Source of the DNA: Bog-473 sp963809825
GTDB taxonomy: Bacteria > Actinomycetota > Acidimicrobiia > Acidimicrobiales > RAAP-2
DNA: 64,000 bases
Assembly: GCA_963809825.1 (NCBI GenBank)
Contig: CAWELJ010000004.1
Span: 372,001 to 436,000 of the forward strand
Reading direction: 5' to 3'
Positions 25,212 through 33,571 of this stretch are shown here, piece after piece. Numbering within the stretch: position 1 is the first letter of the stretch; each line of letters opens with the position of its first letter. Both the position numbers and the translations under genes were made by a program. The notes beneath the pieces are model-generated. The model was given only the letters and a program-made list of their open reading frames with translations, was not told where the DNA came from and did no database searches.

Positions 25212-25570
25212 ACGACCGGATCGAGATCCGTGACCTCCGCCTGACCGGCGTCCACGGTGTGCTCCCCGAGGAGCGGGAGCGGGCGCAGCCCTTCTCGCTC
25301 GACATCGTGGCCTGGCTCGACATGGACGCGGCGCAGCAGAGCGACGACCTGGCCGACACGGTCGATTACGGCGCGCTGGCGGCCGCGGCGGCCGACGTCG
25401 TGGGCGGGCGCTCCTACCGGCTGCTCGAGGCCCTCGCCGGCCGGCTCGCCAGCGCGCTGTTGATCACCGACGCCCGCCTCGAGGCCGTCGAGGTCACCGT
25501 GCGCAAGCTGCGCCCGCCGCTGGCGCTCGACGTCGGCTCGACGGGGGTGCGGGTGCGGCGCGCCCGCTGA
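25208..25570 (+). CDS. folB: Dihydroneopterin aldolase
   Basis: A 120-residue enzyme (family length) cleaving 7,8-dihydroneopterin to 6-hydroxymethyl-dihydropterin and glycolaldehyde. Motifs include LRLTGVHGVLPEERERAQPF, TVDYGAL, SYRLLEALA and the C-terminal VRKLRPPL with the catalytic Lys. Its ATG overlaps the upstream stop (ATGA), and its stop abuts the folK start. Confidence 0.93.
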   Translation: MNDRIEIRDLRLTGVHGVLPEERERAQPFSLDIVAWLDMDAAQQSDDLADTVDYGALAAAAADVVGGRSYRLLEALAGRLASALLITDARLEAVEVTVRKLRPPLALDVGSTGVRVRRAR

Positions 25571-26064
25571 TGCCCGGGGCCGGGGCCGGGCCCGAACCGC
25601 CACCGTGGCGCGCCTTCATCGGGCTGGGCTCGAATCTCGGTGACCGCCGGGCGCACCTGCGGGCCGCCGTCGAGGGGCTGCGCGCCGGCGGCGACGTCGT
25701 CGGGGTCTCGCCGGTCTACGAGACCGCGCCGGTGGGCGGCCCCGAGGAACAGGGGCCGTATCTCAACGTGGTGGTCGAGCTCTCGACGGCGGACGACCCG
25801 CGCCGGCTCCTCGAGCGCTGCCGTGCCCTCGAGGCGGCGGCCCGCCGGGTGCGGACCGTGCGCTGGGGCCCGCGGACCCTGGACGCCGACGTCCTCCTGG
25901 TCGACCGGTGGCGGGTGGACGAGGCCGACCTCACGGTCCCGCACCCGCGCCTGTGGGAACGCCGGTTCGTGGTGCAACCCCTGGCCGACCTGGCGCCCGA
26001 CCTGGTCTCGTCCGGGCAGCTCAGGGCCTCTGGTGGCGAGGTCGCCCGTATGGGTAGGCTGTAG
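25570..26064 (+). CDS. folK: 2-amino-4-hydroxy-6-hydroxymethyldihydropteridine pyrophosphokinase
   Basis: A 164-residue enzyme (HPPK) that pyrophosphorylates hydroxymethyl-dihydropterin for FolP. Family motifs are FIGLGSNLGDRRAHLR, YETAPVG, GPYLNVVVEL, the metal-binding RTLDADVLL, and VPHPRLWERRFVVQPL. It starts at the last base of folB. An unusual proline/glycine-rich N-terminal stretch precedes the core. Confidence 0.93.
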   Translation: MPGAGAGPEPPPWRAFIGLGSNLGDRRAHLRAAVEGLRAGGDVVGVSPVYETAPVGGPEEQGPYLNVVVELSTADDPRRLLERCRALEAAARRVRTVRWGPRTLDADVLLVDRWRVDEADLTVPHPRLWERRFVVQPLADLAPDLVSSGQLRASGGEVARMGRL

Positions 26065-26132
26065 GGGCTGTTTCTCAGATCGTCTGTAGGCGAACGGCAC
26101 CCGAGAGGGGCTGGAACGCCGAAGGAGGTCAG

Positions 26133-26876
26133 ATGCACTCCATCCGGATCATCGGTCCCGGTCGGGCCGGCACGTCCCTCGCCGCCGCGCTGTCGGCGCG
26201 CGGCTGGGAGTTCGCCGGCTTCCTCGGGCACCACGACAACGTGTCCGCGGCCGCCCGCGGCGTCGACGTGCTCGTCATCGCCACCCCCGACGACGCCATC
26301 GCCGAGGTCGCAGCCGCGGTGGCCCCCGTGGAGGGGACGACGGTGCTCCACCTCTCGGGCTCGCTCGGGCTCGACGCGCTGGCGCCGCACCCCGAACGGG
26401 GGGCGGTCCACCCGCTCGTCCCGCTGCCCAACGGCGAGGTCGGCGCATCCCGCCTGGCGTCGGGCGTGACCTTTGCGGTGGCCGGCGCCCCGGCGGCGCG
26501 TCGGATCGTCGAGTGCCTCGGTGGGCGGGTGGTCGAGGTGGCCGACGGCGACCGGGCGGCCTATCACGCCGCCGCCTGCATCGCGGCGAACCACGTGGTG
26601 GCACTCCTGGGACAGGTCGAGCGGGTGGCCGCCGAGGTCGGGCTGGACCTGGAGTCGTTCCTGCCGCTCACCAGGGCGGCGGTCGACGACGTGGCCGCGC
26701 TGGGGGCGGGCGCCGCGCTGACCGGCCCGGCACGCCGGGGTGACTGGGCCACCCTCAGCCGCCATCTCGACGCGCTGCCCGAAGGGGAGCGGCCGGGCTA
26801 CCAGGCCGGAGCGGCACTGGCGACACGGCTGGCGCGATCCGACGTCCCCGAGCCGGTCGTGCCGGCGGCGGTGTAG
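26133..26876 (+). CDS. Rossmann-like DUF2520 protein, putative reductase next to panC
   Basis: A 247-residue protein with an N-terminal NAD(P)-binding fold (IIGPGRAGTSLAAAL) and a C-terminal helical DUF2520 domain. It has the shape of ketopantoate/6-phosphogluconate-type dehydrogenases. Family members often sit beside panC, and ketopantoate reductase is otherwise missing here, so that role is possible but unproven. A strong ribosome-binding site AAGGAGG precedes ATG 26133, marking the start of the pantothenate part of the cluster. Confidence 0.75.
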   Translation: MHSIRIIGPGRAGTSLAAALSARGWEFAGFLGHHDNVSAAARGVDVLVIATPDDAIAEVAAAVAPVEGTTVLHLSGSLGLDALAPHPERGAVHPLVPLPNGEVGASRLASGVTFAVAGAPAARRIVECLGGRVVEVADGDRAAYHAAACIAANHVVALLGQVERVAAEVGLDLESFLPLTRAAVDDVAALGAGAALTGPARRGDWATLSRHLDALPEGERPGYQAGAALATRLARSDVPEPVVPAAV

Positions 26877-26888
26877 GGCGCCACGGCG

Positions 26889-27815
26889 ATGGACGTCATG
26901 GAGTCCGCAGGCGGCTGTCGCGACGCGCTGGACCGGGCGCGTGCGGCCGGGCGCACGGTCGGGCTCGTGCCCACCATGGGCGCGCTGCACGACGGGCACG
27001 TCTCCCTGATCGCCCGTGCCCGCGCCGAGTGCGACCTGGTCGCGGTCAGCATCTTCGTGAACCCGCTGCAGTTCGGCGACCCCGAGGACATGGCGCGCTA
27101 CCCGAGGACGCTCGAGCGTGACCTCCTGGTGTGTGCCGGGGCCGGCGCCGACCTCGTGTTCGTCCCGACCGTCGCGGAGATGTACCCGTCCTGGCCTGCG
27201 GCCCCCGCGACGACGGTGTCGGTGCGCGGCGTGAGCGACCGCTGGGAGGGGGCGGCGCGCCCGGGCCACTTCGACGGCGTGGCCACCGTCGTCTCGAAGC
27301 TGTTCGCCATCGCGGGCCCCTGCCGCGCCTACTTCGGGTTGAAGGACTTCCAGCAGCTGGCCGTGGTGCGGCGCCTGGTGTCGGACCTGTGCCTGCCGGT
27401 CGAGGTGGTGGGATGCCCGATCGTCCGGGAGGCCGACGGGCTGGCCCTCTCCAGCCGCAACGCCCGCCTCTCGGGCGCCGAGCGGGAGGCCGCGACCGCC
27501 CTCTCGCGTGCCCTGGCCGCCGGCCGGGCCGCCCTCGCGGCCGGAGCGCGCTCGGGCGACGTCGTGGCGCGGGCGATGCGGGCCGCCGCGGCCGGCGAGC
27601 CCCTGGTGCGGCTCGACTACGCCGTCGCGGTCGATGCCGCCTCGCTCGAGGAGCCGGGCGACCTCTGCGACCTCTCGTCGCTCCGCCTGCTGATCGCGGC
27701 CCAGGTGGGCCCGGTCAGGTTGATCGACAACAGTGCCGCCCTCCTCGGGGCGGACGGCGCCGCCACGGCGGCGAACGCGACCCACGAGGTCCGCCAACTC
27801 GAAAGGATCGGGTGA
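26889..27815 (+). CDS. panC: Pantothenate synthetase
   Basis: A 308-residue ligase joining pantoate and beta-alanine with ATP. Motifs include LVPTMGALHDGHVSLI (HxGH-type ATP-binding), FVNPLQFG, YPRTLERDL, RPGHFDGVATVVSKLF, YFGLKDFQQLAVV and SSRNARLS. It lies 12 bp after the DUF2520 gene and 4 bp before panD. Confidence 0.95.
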   Translation: MDVMESAGGCRDALDRARAAGRTVGLVPTMGALHDGHVSLIARARAECDLVAVSIFVNPLQFGDPEDMARYPRTLERDLLVCAGAGADLVFVPTVAEMYPSWPAAPATTVSVRGVSDRWEGAARPGHFDGVATVVSKLFAIAGPCRAYFGLKDFQQLAVVRRLVSDLCLPVEVVGCPIVREADGLALSSRNARLSGAEREAATALSRALAAGRAALAAGARSGDVVARAMRAAAAGEPLVRLDYAVAVDAASLEEPGDLCDLSSLRLLIAAQVGPVRLIDNSAALLGADGAATAANATHEVRQLERIG

Positions 27816-27819
27816 GCCG

Positions 27820-28212
27820 ATGCGCCGCCGCATGATGAAGTCCAAGATCCACCGGGCTACGGTGACGGGGGCCAACCTGAACTACGTGGGATCCGTCTCC
27901 ATCGACACCGAACTGATGGCGCTGGCCGACATCCTCCCCTACGAGCAGGTGGCCGTGCTCGACATCGACAACGGCGCCCGCTTCGAGACCTACGCCATTG
28001 AGGGGGAGCGCGGCCAGATCTGCCTGAACGGCGCGGCGGCGCGGCTGGTGGCGCCGGGCGACAAGGTGATCATCATCACCTACGCCGACTACGAGCGCGC
28101 CGAGCTCGAGTCCTTCGTGCCGCGGGTCGTGCACGTCGACGGGCGCAACCGGGTGATCGACGAGGCGTCGGCCCGCCTCGACGCCGAGCTCACGCTGACC
28201 GAACCGACGTGA
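27820..28212 (+). CDS. panD: Aspartate 1-decarboxylase
   Basis: A 130-residue pyruvoyl enzyme that supplies beta-alanine to PanC. The self-cleavage site G24-S25 is visible in LNYVGSVSID, with catalytic Tyr in IITYADYE and substrate-binding K9. ATG 27820 is used. Another start at M5 or M6 would also fit. The stop overlaps nadB (GTGA). Confidence 0.94.
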   Translation: MRRRMMKSKIHRATVTGANLNYVGSVSIDTELMALADILPYEQVAVLDIDNGARFETYAIEGERGQICLNGAAARLVAPGDKVIIITYADYERAELESFVPRVVHVDGRNRVIDEASARLDAELTLTEPT

Positions 28213-29849
28213 CCGGCGAGGCCCGGCCGGGACCCTTCGACGTCCTGGTCCTGGGCAGCGGGGTAGCCGGGCTGTCGGCCGCGGTGCGGCTGGCTGGGTC
28301 GGGCGCACCCTCCTCGCCGAGCTTGTCGCTCGGCGTGCTGACCAAGGGCGCGCTGTCCCAGTCGGCGACGCGCTGGGCCCAGGGCGGCGTGGCCGCCGTG
28401 CTCGGCGGCGACGAGGACTCCACCGACCTGCATCTCGCCGACACACTGGCCGCCGGCGCCGGCCTCTGCGACGAGGAGGCCGTGCGCATCCTGGTCGGCG
28501 AAGGCCCCGGGCGCGTCCACGAGCTGATCGCGCTCGGCGTCGAGTTCGACCGCGAGGCGACCGGGTCGCTGGCGCTCGCCCGCGAGGGCGGCCACTCGCG
28601 TCCCCGCGTGGTGCACGCCGGCGGCGCCGCCACGGGGGCGGAGGTGGAGCGGGCCCTGGTCGACGCCACCTACTCCTCGGCCAGCGCGGTGCTCGAGGGA
28701 TGGTTCGCCCTCGACCTGCTGCTCGAGGGCCGGCGCTGTGTCGGTGTGACGGCGCTGCCGCCGGCGGGCGGCGTCCCGGTGGCGGTGCGGGCCGACCACG
28801 TCGTGCTGGCGACGGGTGGGGCGGGCCAACTGTTCTCCGTCACCACCAACCCCCCCGAGTCGACCGGCGACGGCGTGGCCATGGCACTGCGGGCGCGCGT
28901 GCCGACGGCCGACGTGGAGTTCGTCCAGTTCCACCCGACCGCGCTGCACCACCCGGCCATGCCCCGCCCCCTGCTCTCCGAGGCGCTCCGCGGCCACGGC
29001 GCGCTGCTGCGCGACCGCGACGGGGAGCGCTTCGTCGACGAGCTGGCGTCGCGCGACGTGGTGAGCCGCGCCATGGCGGCCCGCATGTCCGCCCAGGGCG
29101 TGGACCACCTGTGGCTCGACGCCACCGGCCTCGAGCGGTTCTCCCAGCGCTTCCCGACCATCGCCGCCTCCCTGTCGTCCATCGGCCTGGACCCCGAGCA
29201 GGACTGGCTCCCCATCGCCCCGGCGGCGCACCACCTCTCGGGCGGCGTGGTGACCGACCTGTGGGGAGCCACGGCGCTGCCCGGCCTGTGGGCCGTGGGC
29301 GAGGTGGCCTGCACGGGCGTGCACGGCGCCAACCGGTTGGCGTCCAACTCCCTGCTCGAGGGCATGGTCTTCGGGGCCCGCCTGGCGGAGCGCATCGCGG
29401 CCGGCGCCGGAGGGCCCGAGCCGAGCGGCGCATTGCGCGTCGTCCTCGGGGAGGGGCCGATCGACGGCATCGGGTGCGTGTTCCGGCCCGAGCCCGCCGC
29501 CCCGACGGGCGCGGGCGCAGACGGGTTGGCGGCGGTCGACGTCACCAAGCTGCGCGACATGCTGCAGCGGGCCATGACGCGCGGCGCCGGGGTCGTGCGC
29601 AGCGCCGAGTCGCTGCGGACCGCCCGTGACGTCGTCGACGAGATCGCGTCGGCACTCGGCGCGGCCGCCACGTCGGCGGGTGCGGGCGAGCTGGCGAACC
29701 TGCTGCGCCTGGCCGACGCGCTGCTCGACGCCGCGCTGGCGCGCACCGAGAGCCGGGGGTCCCACGCGCGGGCCGAATACCCCGACACCGACCCGGCCTG
29801 GCGCCGCCGCATCGTCCACGGGCACGTGGGGACCCGGAGCGGGGCGTGA
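28209..29849 (+). CDS. nadB: L-aspartate oxidase
   Basis: A 546-residue FAD enzyme converting L-aspartate to iminoaspartate for quinolinate synthesis. It has the dinucleotide motif LGSGVAGLSAAVRLA, SATRWAQGG, the active-site region EFVQFHPTAL and HHLSGGVVTD, and VHGANRLASNSLLEG. Quinolinate synthase (nadA) is not in this window, whereas nadC follows directly. GTG start overlaps panD, and the stop overlaps nadC. Confidence 0.94.
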   Translation: MTGEARPGPFDVLVLGSGVAGLSAAVRLAGSGAPSSPSLSLGVLTKGALSQSATRWAQGGVAAVLGGDEDSTDLHLADTLAAGAGLCDEEAVRILVGEGPGRVHELIALGVEFDREATGSLALAREGGHSRPRVVHAGGAATGAEVERALVDATYSSASAVLEGWFALDLLLEGRRCVGVTALPPAGGVPVAVRADHVVLATGGAGQLFSVTTNPPESTGDGVAMALRARVPTADVEFVQFHPTALHHPAMPRPLLSEALRGHGALLRDRDGERFVDELASRDVVSRAMAARMSAQGVDHLWLDATGLERFSQRFPTIAASLSSIGLDPEQDWLPIAPAAHHLSGGVVTDLWGATALPGLWAVGEVACTGVHGANRLASNSLLEGMVFGARLAERIAAGAGGPEPSGALRVVLGEGPIDGIGCVFRPEPAAPTGAGADGLAAVDVTKLRDMLQRAMTRGAGVVRSAESLRTARDVVDEIASALGAAATSAGAGELANLLRLADALLDAALARTESRGSHARAEYPDTDPAWRRRIVHGHVGTRSGA

Positions 29850-30745
29850 CGGCGGAGGCGTCCGACGCGGACGACGCGTCCTACGGCCGTGCGGTGTCCG
29901 ACGCGGTGGCGCGGGCGCTGGCCGAGGACCTCGGCCCCGACGGGGACCTCACGGCGACCCTCGTGCCGGCGGACGTGACCGCCCACTTCGCCGTCCGGGC
30001 CCGGCAGAACGGCGTCCTGGCGGGGCGGGACTGCGCCAGCGAGGCGTTCCGGCAGGTCGATCCCGCGCTCGAGCTCGTGTGGCACGTGGTCGACGGCACC
30101 GAGGTGTCGGCCGGCGACACGGTCCTGGAGGTGACGGGCGCGCTGCGCCCCATCCTGACCGCGGAGCGCACGGCACTGAACTTCCTCGGCCGGCTGTCGG
30201 GCGTGGCCACGCTGACGGCGCAGTACGTGGCGGCGGCGCACGAGAGCAACCGGTCGGTCCAGGTCCTCGACACGCGCAAGACGACGCCGGGGCTGCGTAT
30301 CCTCGAGAAGGCGGCGGTGCGCGCCGGTGGCGGCACCAACCACCGGGCCGGGCTGTCCGACGCCCTCCTCGTGAAGGACAACCACCTGGCCGGCACGAGC
30401 ATCGCCGAGGCAGTGGGCCGGGCCCGCGCCCTGTGGCCGGGGCGGATGGTCGAGATCGAGTGCGACACCGTCGGCCAGGTGGCCGAGGCGGCCCGCGCCG
30501 GGGCCGACGCGGTGCTGCTCGACAACATGGATCCCGGGACGGTCGTCGAGGCGATCGCGGTGGCGCAGCTGGACGCGACGCGGCCCGTCCTGACCGAGGT
30601 GTCGGGCGGCGTGACGCTGGCCACCATCGGGGCCTACGCGGCGGCGGGCCCGGACCGGATCTCGGTCGGGGCGCTGACCCACTCGGCGACGGTGCTCGAC
30701 CTCGGGCTGGACCTGATCTGGACGGAGAGGAAAGGGGAAGGCTGA
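29846..30745 (+). CDS. nadC: Nicotinate-nucleotide pyrophosphorylase (quinolinate phosphoribosyltransferase)
   Basis: A 299-residue enzyme turning quinolinate plus PRPP into nicotinate mononucleotide. Family motifs are LNFLGRLSGVATLTA, LDTRKTTPGLR, RAGGGTNHRAGLSDALLVKD (shown in part), EIECDT and LLDNMDP. GTG start overlaps the nadB stop by 4 nt. Confidence 0.94.
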   Translation: MTAEASDADDASYGRAVSDAVARALAEDLGPDGDLTATLVPADVTAHFAVRARQNGVLAGRDCASEAFRQVDPALELVWHVVDGTEVSAGDTVLEVTGALRPILTAERTALNFLGRLSGVATLTAQYVAAAHESNRSVQVLDTRKTTPGLRILEKAAVRAGGGTNHRAGLSDALLVKDNHLAGTSIAEAVGRARALWPGRMVEIECDTVGQVAEAARAGADAVLLDNMDPGTVVEAIAVAQLDATRPVLTEVSGGVTLATIGAYAAAGPDRISVGALTHSATVLDLGLDLIWTERKGEG

Positions 30746-30748
30746 GGG

Positions 30749-31597
30749 ATGCTGCTCGTCATCGACGTCGGCAACACGGAGACGGTCATCGGGCTCTATA
30801 CGCGCGACGAGGCCGACGTGCCGACGCCGGAGGAGGGCGTCGGCGTCGGCATCGGGACCGAGCACGACCCCACCGCGCCCCGCGGGCTCACCCACCACTG
30901 GCGCCTCTCCACCGTGCCCACCCGCACCCCCGACGAGCATGCCGTTCTCCTGACCCAGCTGCTCGACCTCGAGGGCCTCGACATCGCGGCGTCGGTCAGC
31001 GGGATCGCGGTCAGCTCGTCGGTCCCGCACGTGACGGCCGAGCTGCGCCAGATGGCCACCCGCTGGTTCTCCGGCGTGCCGTGCGTCGTGCTCGGCCCGG
31101 GCACCAAGAGCGGGATGCCGATCCTCTACGACAATCCGAAGGAGGTGGGCGCCGACCGCATCGCCGACGCCGTCGGGGCCTACGACCTCTACGGCGGGCC
31201 GTGCGTGGTGGTCGACATGGGGACGGCGACGACGGTGGAGGCGGTCAGCGCCAAGGGGGAGTACCTCGGGGGGGCCATCACACCGGGCGTCGCCATCAGC
31301 CTCGACGCCCTGTACCAGCAGGCGGCCGCCTTGCGGCGGGTGGAGCTGGTCGAACCGCGCAGCGTGATCGGGCGCTCGACGGTGGAGTCGATCGAGTCCG
31401 GGACGCTCTACGGATTCGCCGGGCTGGTCGACGCGCTGGCCCGGCGCTTCATGGAGGAGCTCGGGCCCTCGACGGTGGTGGCCACGGGCGGGTTCAGTTC
31501 GCTCATCGCCCCGTATTCGGACACCATTGAGCACGTGGAGCCCTGGCTGACCCTGCACGGCCTGCGCATCGTGTACGAGCGCAACGTCAATTCATGA
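30749..31597 (+). CDS. coaX: Type III pantothenate kinase
   Basis: A 282-residue ASKHA-fold kinase phosphorylating pantothenate, the next step after PanC. Motifs include VIDVGNTETVIGLY (phosphate 1), YDNPKEVGADRIADAVGAY, VVDMGTATTVEAVS and a C-terminal VVATGGFSSLI. An insertion rich in Gly/Thr around residues 27-50 is longer than usual. It sits 3 bp after nadC, so CoA and NAD synthesis share a transcript. Confidence 0.93.
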   Translation: MLLVIDVGNTETVIGLYTRDEADVPTPEEGVGVGIGTEHDPTAPRGLTHHWRLSTVPTRTPDEHAVLLTQLLDLEGLDIAASVSGIAVSSSVPHVTAELRQMATRWFSGVPCVVLGPGTKSGMPILYDNPKEVGADRIADAVGAYDLYGGPCVVVDMGTATTVEAVSAKGEYLGGAITPGVAISLDALYQQAAALRRVELVEPRSVIGRSTVESIESGTLYGFAGLVDALARRFMEELGPSTVVATGGFSSLIAPYSDTIEHVEPWLTLHGLRIVYERNVNS

Positions 31598-31610
31598 CCC
31601 GGCCGCGGTC

Positions 31611-33029
31611 ATGACCGAGCCGAAGCCTGTCCCCTACCGCTTCGCGCGCACCCACGACGCGGCGGCGGTGGTCGATGCGTGGACGTCGCTCGCGCCCGGG
31701 GAGGAGTCCGGCGCCACCGTCGGGGTGGCCGGCCGGGTCATGCTCTCGCGGCCGGGCGGGAAGGTCTCCTTCGCGGAGCTGCGCGACGCATCCGGCGCGG
31801 TGCAGCTGTTCGCCCTGGCGGACGTGACCGACGGCTTCGACGATTTCATCAAGCTCAAGCTCGGTGACTGGGTCGGGGCGACCGGGCAGGTGGTGCGGAC
31901 CCGCCGTGGCGAGCTCTCGGTGAAGGTGAAGGAGTGGGAGCTGCTGGCCGAGGCGCGGCGCAACTTCGGCGACAAGTGGCACGGCGTGAGCGACGTCGAG
32001 ACGCGCTATCGCCAGCGCGAGGTCGACCTGTGGGCCAACGAGCGCAGCCGCCAGCTGCTCCAGATGCGCAGCGACGTCGTGCGCCACATGCGCCAGCGGT
32101 TGTGGGACCAGGGTTTCGTGGAGGTCGAGACGCCGCTGCTGCACCCGATCGCCGGCGGCGCGACGGCGCGCCCGTTCGTGACGCACCACAACACGTTCGA
32201 CACCGACTTCTACCTGCGGGTGGCGCCCGAGCTCTACCTCAAGCGTCTCGTCGTCGGCGGCTTCGACAAGGTTTTCGAGATCGGCCGCAGCTTCCGCAAC
32301 GAGGGGATCTCACCGCGCCACAACCCCGAGTTCACGACGCTCGAGCTCTACCAGGCCTACGCCGACTACACCGACACCATGGTCGTCTTCGAGGAGCTCG
32401 TCGCCGGCCTGGCCACCGACGTGCTCGGCACGACGCAGCTGAACTACGGAGGGCGGGACCTCGACCTGACGACGCCGTGGCGGCGCGCCCCGATGACCGA
32501 GCTCATCGCCGAGGCCACGGGGTTCACCCTGGACGTGCGCGCGCCGCGGGCCGAGCTGGCCAAGGTCGCCGCGGAGGTGGGCATCCACGTCGAGGACGCG
32601 TGGGGCCCGGGCAAGATCCTGCTCGAGATCTACGAGAAGACGACCGAGCCCGAGCTGTGGGGACCGGTCTTCGTGATCGACTACCCCGCCGAGGTGTCGC
32701 CGTTGGCGCGGCGCCACCGCGACGGCCCCGAACTCGTCGAGCGCTACGAGCCCGTCGTGGCCGGCCGCGAGCTCGGCAACGGTTTCACCGAGCTCGTCGA
32801 CCCCGACGAGCAGCGCGCCCGCTTCGAGGAGCAGGCGGCGAAGGCCCGCGCCGGCGACGAGGAGGAGTCCGTCGACATCGACGAGGAGTATCTCCGCGCC
32901 CTCGAGTACGGGTTGCCCCCGACGTCGGGCTTCGGGCTCGGCGTCGACCGTTTGCTCATGCTCCTCGGCGACGTGCCGAACATCCGCGAGGTCATCGCGT
33001 TCCCGACCCTGCGGCCCGACCGCGGCTGA
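31611..33029 (+). CDS. lysS: Lysyl-tRNA synthetase, class II
   Basis: A 472-residue enzyme with an N-terminal OB-fold anticodon-binding domain (GVAGRVMLSRPGGKVSF) and the class II motifs: motif 2 KVFEIGRSFRNEGISPRHNP and motif 3 GFGLGVDRLLMLLGDVPN. The position after panC/coaX is the usual one in actinobacteria. ATG at 31611 directly follows coaX. Confidence 0.95.
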   Translation: MTEPKPVPYRFARTHDAAAVVDAWTSLAPGEESGATVGVAGRVMLSRPGGKVSFAELRDASGAVQLFALADVTDGFDDFIKLKLGDWVGATGQVVRTRRGELSVKVKEWELLAEARRNFGDKWHGVSDVETRYRQREVDLWANERSRQLLQMRSDVVRHMRQRLWDQGFVEVETPLLHPIAGGATARPFVTHHNTFDTDFYLRVAPELYLKRLVVGGFDKVFEIGRSFRNEGISPRHNPEFTTLELYQAYADYTDTMVVFEELVAGLATDVLGTTQLNYGGRDLDLTTPWRRAPMTELIAEATGFTLDVRAPRAELAKVAAEVGIHVEDAWGPGKILLEIYEKTTEPELWGPVFVIDYPAEVSPLARRHRDGPELVERYEPVVAGRELGNGFTELVDPDEQRARFEEQAAKARAGDEEESVDIDEEYLRALEYGLPPTSGFGLGVDRLLMLLGDVPNIREVIAFPTLRPDRG

Positions 33030-33074
33030 GCCCAGGACCCTCCGGCCGCCCTCACCGGCCCGATTCTTCGGCCG

Positions 33075-33124
33075 TTCTTACACTTCCGTCGGATCCTTCA
33101 CACCGTCCTTACAGGTTCCTCACA
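33075..33124 (+). promoter_or_regulatory. Cluster of TCCTTCAC/TCCTTACA-like direct repeats
   Basis: Similar 8-9-mers occur at 33075 (TTCTTACAC), 33094 (TCCTTCAC), 33106 (TCCTTACAG) and 33116 (TTCCTCACA), the last three about 11 bp apart. Direct repeats with one helical turn spacing are typical for OmpR/PhoB-type response regulators. They lie about 80-130 bp upstream of the small secreted protein gene. Confidence 0.4.
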
Positions 33125-33202
33125 TGTGCGCCGCAGAGTAGGCAGTGCCGTCGAGCGGCGGCCGGGGCGCAACGGAGCGCACCGAAGTCCAAGGAGGACA
33201 CC

Positions 33203-33571
33203 ATGTTTCGCAAGATCATCGCTGGAACGGCCGTCGCGGGGGCTCTGACCTTCGGCATGGCCGGCATCGCCGGCGCCGCGACCACGAGCACCCCGGGCGG
33301 CACGCCGTCGGCGGCCCTGTGCGCCAGGGCGGCCACGGTCGAGACCCGCATCGCGGGCATCGAGGCCAAGGTCAACGCCCGCATCCCCACGGCCGAGGCC
33401 CGCGAGGCCAAGGCCAGGGCCGCCGGCCACACCAAGGTGGCGGACTTCATCGCCGGCCGCATCACCAAGGTGCAGGCCCGCGAGACCAAGCTGAACGCAC
33501 GGCTGGCCAAGATCGAGGCCAAGTGCGGCACCACCGGTGCCACCGGTGCGACCGGCTCGGCCGTCGGCTAA
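33203..33571 (+). CDS. Small secreted helical protein, unknown function
   Basis: A 122-residue protein with a signal peptide (IIAGTAVAGALTFGMAGIAG, cleavage near AGA). The mature part is charged and helical with lysine/alanine repeats (ETRIAGIEAKVNARI, then KVQARETKLNARLAKIEAK), which are coiled-coil-like. Two cysteines (ALCARA and AKCGTT) may form a disulfide. The tail is GATGATG. A strong AAGGAGG precedes the ATG. No family was recognised. It converges on the polyprenyl synthase gene with overlapping stops. Confidence 0.75.
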   Translation: MFRKIIAGTAVAGALTFGMAGIAGAATTSTPGGTPSAALCARAATVETRIAGIEAKVNARIPTAEAREAKARAAGHTKVADFIAGRITKVQARETKLNARLAKIEAKCGTTGATGATGSAVG

